Source: Rhodospirillaceae bacterium (GTDB lineage: Bacteria; Pseudomonadota; Alphaproteobacteria; UBA6615). From it: a stretch of 64,000 bases of DNA. The stretch is taken from contig PASR01000004.1 in assembly GCA_002713365.1 (NCBI GenBank), positions 26,076 through 90,075 of the forward strand, written 5' to 3'. The notes beneath the pieces were generated by a model. That model saw nothing but the letters and a program-made list of their open reading frames with translations. It did no database searches and was not told the origin of the DNA. Positions 60,596-64,000 of this stretch are shown in pieces. A program made the translations under genes and the position numbers. Position 1 is the stretch's first letter. Every line of letters starts with the position of its first letter.

Positions 60596-61483
60596 ATGTT
60601 CTCTATGAAAACTATTTTTAACCAATTACCAGGGCATGCGCGTGGCGCATTCTGGATGCTACTTGCTGCAATGTTCTTTAGTTTTCATGGGCCCCTAGTT
60701 CGAATGGCAACTGCGGGTACAGATCCGTTAATGGTAGCATTTATAAGGTCGATATTTGTTTTTTTAATGATGCTACCTTGGATAATCCAGCATTGTAAAA
60801 TTGAAATGAAAACAAATGTTTTGCCTCTGCACGCATTTCGAGCCTTGTTTTCAATGACAGGTTTTATTTTATTAGTTATTGCCCAGTCCAAACTTACTTT
60901 GGCTGAAGTATCTGCTTTAACGTTTGCTGCTCCATTGTTTGCTACTATTGGCGCTGTAATTTTTCTTCGTGAAGTGGTTAAAGCTCGGCGTTGGATCGCC
61001 ACATTTGTAGGGCTTGCCGGTGTTTGGATTGTTTTGCGCCCAGGATTAGAAGTTGTTGACCCATATTTTATATTGCCGGTGGGAGCAGCCATATTTATTG
61101 CCGTATCAAATTTAATGATAAAGTCATTATCATCCTATGATTCATCTAATTCTATAGTTGCCTGGCTTGCAATTTTTTCAGTTCCGCTAACGTTTGTCCC
61201 GGCATTATTTGTTTGGTCATTACCTGGGGTATTGGGGTTTGGGTGGTCGTTTCTTTTAGGGCTAAGTGGAGTTGGTGCGCATATGTGTTTAACTAGGTCG
61301 TTAGCAGCTGCTGATGCTTCGGCGGTTCTACCGTTTGACTACGCTCGTCTCATATTCACTGCACTCATTGCATTTATAGTATTTGGAGAAGAACCATCAA
61401 TCTGGACCTGGATAGGTGGTGCTATAATTGTTGGCGCAGTTGTATATATAGCCCGTAGGGAGACAATTGCCGACAGATCATAA
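60596..61483 (+). CDS. EamA/DMT-superfamily transporter
   Basis: A 295-residue protein with about ten membrane segments in two EamA repeats. GAFWMLLAAMFFSFHGPLVRMA opens the first repeat, VSALTFAAPLFATIGAVIFLREVV closes its core, and the second repeat ends in WTWIGGAIIVGAVVYIARRE. It resembles RhaT/YdcZ-like and S-adenosylmethionine-uptake-like members, so an import or export function cannot be told. It is transcribed in line with the 2-hydroxyacid dehydrogenase gene and converges with the thiamine-enzyme gene. Confidence 0.87.
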   Translation: MFSMKTIFNQLPGHARGAFWMLLAAMFFSFHGPLVRMATAGTDPLMVAFIRSIFVFLMMLPWIIQHCKIEMKTNVLPLHAFRALFSMTGFILLVIAQSKLTLAEVSALTFAAPLFATIGAVIFLREVVKARRWIATFVGLAGVWIVLRPGLEVVDPYFILPVGAAIFIAVSNLMIKSLSSYDSSNSIVAWLAIFSVPLTFVPALFVWSLPGVLGFGWSFLLGLSGVGAHMCLTRSLAAADASAVLPFDYARLIFTALIAFIVFGEEPSIWTWIGGAIIVGAVVYIARRETIADRS

Positions 61484-61553
61484 ATTATAAAACTTTAGAA
61501 TGTATTATAAATCAAATATTCTATCAACTTTTCTTAATACTTGTCCTGGGCTT

Positions 61554-63860
61554 TTATAGTCTTTTCGTTAATGCTTTTGCCGCCGCATTTATAATTGCGT
61601 CACTATCAATACCATATTCGTGGTAAAGGTCTGTCAAGTCACCAGACTGCCCAAAATCATCAACCCCTAGAGAAATAATACTATGATTTGCAACACTACC
61701 AAGCCAACTGAGGGTTGCAGGGTGGCCATCAATAACAGTTACAATTGCCGCATTGGAGGCTAGTGGCGATAGAATTTTTTCAGCGATATGACCGTCATTG
61801 TTCCAGTCCTTATAAAGCCTGTCAGGAGATGTGATTGATAATAGTCCAGCCCCTGGCACATCTTCCAGTATTTGTTCATACGCATCTAATGCTTCAGGAA
61901 AAATAGCTCCAGTATAAGCAATTGCTAATTCTGCTTCTTTTTCTGGCTTTTTTATCCAATATGCGCCGTTTATTATATCATCGGAAATAGAGTTTATATT
62001 GGATCGTTCTGGCTGTGTAATATTACGAGTTGATAGACGCAGATATACAGCTCCTCCATTTTCTGCTTGTATATGTCTGAAGGCCCAACTCATGATGATT
62101 GCCAATTCATCTGTGAAGCTTGGTTCAAAACTTGTTAGCCCTGGTTGTCCCAAGCCTATTAATGGAGTTGACACTGACTGATGTGCACCTCCTTCCGGAC
62201 CCAGTGTGATGCCTGATGGTGTTGCGACTAAAATAAAGCGAGCGTCCTGGTAGCAAGCATAGTTAAGTGCATCAAGGCCCCGAGCAATAAATGGGTCATA
62301 AAGCGCGCTTACGGGTAATAACCTTGCACCAAAAATTTTGTCGGAAAGTCCCAGTATTGATAGTAATAGAAATAAGTTATTCTCTGCGATACCCAATTCA
62401 ATATGTTGGCCTTCTGGTCCCATGGACCATTTAAAAGCTGATGGAACTTTTTCATCTCGGAATAGATCGGCTAGTGGCTCATGGTGAAACAACCCTTTTT
62501 GATTAACCCAACCTGCCATATTAGTGGTTATTGTCACGTCTGGAGTAGTAGTAACAATACGATCGGCCATTTCACTATCTTCACGTCCCAAATCATTTAG
62601 CATTCTTCCAAATGCTTCTTGTGTAGACGTTATTTTTGTTTCAGGGCTTGTTAACTCTATGGTGGGGATAGTTGGGGGGGTAATCGGAATGGATCTTTGG
62701 TTAAATGGTACGAGATCTAAAAATTCATGTAGGGCATCAATATCAATATCTAGTCCCTCTGCAATGTCCCATTCATGTCCATCACGAATATTATGAGCTT
62801 CTTTAAATATCTGCATTTGTTCTGGGTTCATTAAACCAGAATGATTGTCTTTATGGCCAGCCAGGGGAGTGTTAAAACCCTTTATTGTATAGGCTACAAA
62901 ACATTGAGGAGTATCATCACGAACGCTATTAAAAGCTTCTAATGTAGCGGTCATGTCATGACCACCCAAATTAGTCATGAGTCGTTGCAGACCTAAGTCA
63001 TCATGTGTATCGAGTAGAGTTTTTATGCCTTCTGTATATCCTAAATCAGTTTTTAAATGTTTTCGCCATGCAGCCCCTCCTTGGAATGTTAGAGCTGAAT
63101 AGAGTTGATTTGAACAATTATTGATCCAATCCATGAGAGCGTCGCCACCAGCCTGATCAAATGCATTCTGCAGCAGTTTGCCATATTTTAACTCTAAAAC
63201 ATTCCATCCCATGGCTCCAAAGAAGTCTTTGATAATTTGGAATAGGTTGTCATGAACTACTCCATCCAAACTTTGGCGATTATAGTCTATAACCCACCAC
63301 AAATTCTTAACATTATGTTTCCATCCTTCTAGCAACGCTTCAAATACGTTTCCTTCATCTAGCTCGGCATCTCCCATAAGTGCAATTATACGTCCGCTTG
63401 GTTTTGATTTATCGCTGAACCCGTGTAAGTCGACATAGTCACGCACCATTGCTGCAAACAGGGTTGCCGCAACACCTAGCCCAACAGAGCCTGTAGAAAA
63501 ATCCACATCATCGGAATCTTTGGTTCGCGAAGGATAAGATTGTGCTCCACCAAAAGAACGAAAACGTTTTAATTGATCTTCTGATTGTCGACCTAATAAA
63601 TACTGAATACTATGGAACACAGGCGATGCATGAGGCTTTACTGCAACCCGGTCTTCTGGTCGTAATACACTCATATATAACGCGGTTAATAGTGTTGTAG
63701 AGGAGGCACAAGAGGCTTGATGCCCTCCTACTTTAAGTCCATCTCTGTTTGGCCTTATGTGATTGGCATTGTGTATTAGCCAGCTTGAAAGCCAGAGTAT
63801 TTTTTGTTCTAGTGATTCTAAAGTATCTATATCTATTGATTCACTAGTCTTATTCGGCAT
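61554..63860 (-). CDS. AceE/transketolase-like thiamine diphosphate enzyme
   Basis: A 768-residue enzyme resembling homodimeric pyruvate dehydrogenase E1 and transketolase. The thiamine-binding motif is MGDAELDEGNVFEALLEGW followed by NLWWVIDYNRQSLDG; the N-terminal part has GLKVGGHQASCASSTTLLTALY and VAVKPHASPVFHSIQYLLG, and the pyrimidine-domain Glu is in HIELGIAENNLF. At 768 residues it is shorter than AceE (about 890). It cleaves a 2-oxo acid or ketose using thiamine diphosphate and Mg. No E2 or E3 genes are adjacent, so a full pyruvate dehydrogenase role is uncertain. About 140 AT-rich bases precede it with no recognisable feature. Confidence 0.85.
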   Translation of the reverse strand: MPNKTSESIDIDTLESLEQKILWLSSWLIHNANHIRPNRDGLKVGGHQASCASSTTLLTALYMSVLRPEDRVAVKPHASPVFHSIQYLLGRQSEDQLKRFRSFGGAQSYPSRTKDSDDVDFSTGSVGLGVAATLFAAMVRDYVDLHGFSDKSKPSGRIIALMGDAELDEGNVFEALLEGWKHNVKNLWWVIDYNRQSLDGVVHDNLFQIIKDFFGAMGWNVLELKYGKLLQNAFDQAGGDALMDWINNCSNQLYSALTFQGGAAWRKHLKTDLGYTEGIKTLLDTHDDLGLQRLMTNLGGHDMTATLEAFNSVRDDTPQCFVAYTIKGFNTPLAGHKDNHSGLMNPEQMQIFKEAHNIRDGHEWDIAEGLDIDIDALHEFLDLVPFNQRSIPITPPTIPTIELTSPETKITSTQEAFGRMLNDLGREDSEMADRIVTTTPDVTITTNMAGWVNQKGLFHHEPLADLFRDEKVPSAFKWSMGPEGQHIELGIAENNLFLLLSILGLSDKIFGARLLPVSALYDPFIARGLDALNYACYQDARFILVATPSGITLGPEGGAHQSVSTPLIGLGQPGLTSFEPSFTDELAIIMSWAFRHIQAENGGAVYLRLSTRNITQPERSNINSISDDIINGAYWIKKPEKEAELAIAYTGAIFPEALDAYEQILEDVPGAGLLSITSPDRLYKDWNNDGHIAEKILSPLASNAAIVTVIDGHPATLSWLGSVANHSIISLGVDDFGQSGDLTDLYHEYGIDSDAIINAAAKALTKRL

Positions 63861-64000
63861 GATTTTACTAATCTATCTAGTAGTTTTTCCTTATCAATTA
63901 CTAATTATATTGTACCATTATTTTTATTAATGCATCTTGCTAATTTGTCTATAAAAATACAATAATTAGCTATATTATAGTTATTTTAACTAAAATAAAG

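Noticed and set aside
1..64000. CRISPR array, insertion sequence or prophage
   Set aside because: No regularly spaced repeats, transposase or phage structural gene was seen on either strand.

Overview
The window is a contiguous piece of an AT-rich bacterial chromosome, most likely from an uncultured marine-type alphaproteobacterium. The best clue is the gene order at 2.4-7.1 kb: an SUV3/MgpS-type RNA helicase, an S4-domain RNA-binding protein, a TerB-like protein, a 7Fe ferredoxin (fdxA) and carD. From general knowledge this order is typical of Alphaproteobacteria. A taxonomic placement below class cannot be made from sequence reading alone. Genes are dense, no gene-free stretch exceeds 300 bases, and I see no insertion sequence, phage gene or CRISPR array.

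Region 1 (1-10.4 kb) is mostly housekeeping: the 5' part of an HpcH/HpaI aldolase, htpG, the helicase-to-carD block, a prolyl iminopeptidase, a pteridine-reductase-like SDR overlapping folB, and an EamA exporter. A tRNA-Arg(CCT) at 10.6 kb marks the change to accessory metabolism.

Region 2 (10.9-20.3 kb) holds a nitrilase, a cupin, a Cys-type deiodinase-like redoxin, an ABC exporter, a methyltransferase, an extradiol-type VOC dioxygenase, an unsecreted substrate-binding-like protein and a luciferase-like monooxygenase. Region 3 (20.3-27.3 kb) looks like a CoA-thioester aromatic pathway ending in gentisate: an acyl-CoA ligase alpha part, an unknown protein, gentisate dioxygenase, a PaaA-like diiron oxygenase, an SDR, a ferredoxin-type reductase and a 4HBT thioesterase, with a divergent MarR regulator and matching candidate operators.

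Region 4 (27.3-48.6 kb) contains CoA transferases, an acyl-CoA dehydrogenase, molybdenum hydroxylase large subunits and a complete selenocysteine system: tRNA-Sec, a selD fused to an NADH-dehydrogenase-like domain, selA and selB. A probable client lies beside it: a GrdB/PrdB-like selenoprotein with an in-frame UGA (U-P-Q-C motif) followed by a plausible SECIS hairpin. A second in-frame UGA, in a CoxL-type gene at 33013, falls on a conserved Gly and is more likely a nonsense change.

Region 5 (48.9-64 kb) continues with catabolic enzymes: a luciferase-like oxidoreductase, a cupin, a quinone reductase, a third CoxL-type protein, tandem ACMSD-like amidohydrolases, an Ldh2-family dehydrogenase, a MetE-like protein, a PuuE-like deacetylase, a D-2-hydroxyacid dehydrogenase, an EamA exporter and an AceE-like thiamine enzyme. 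Overall the window suggests an aerobic heterotroph that breaks down many small organic acids and aromatics and makes selenoproteins.
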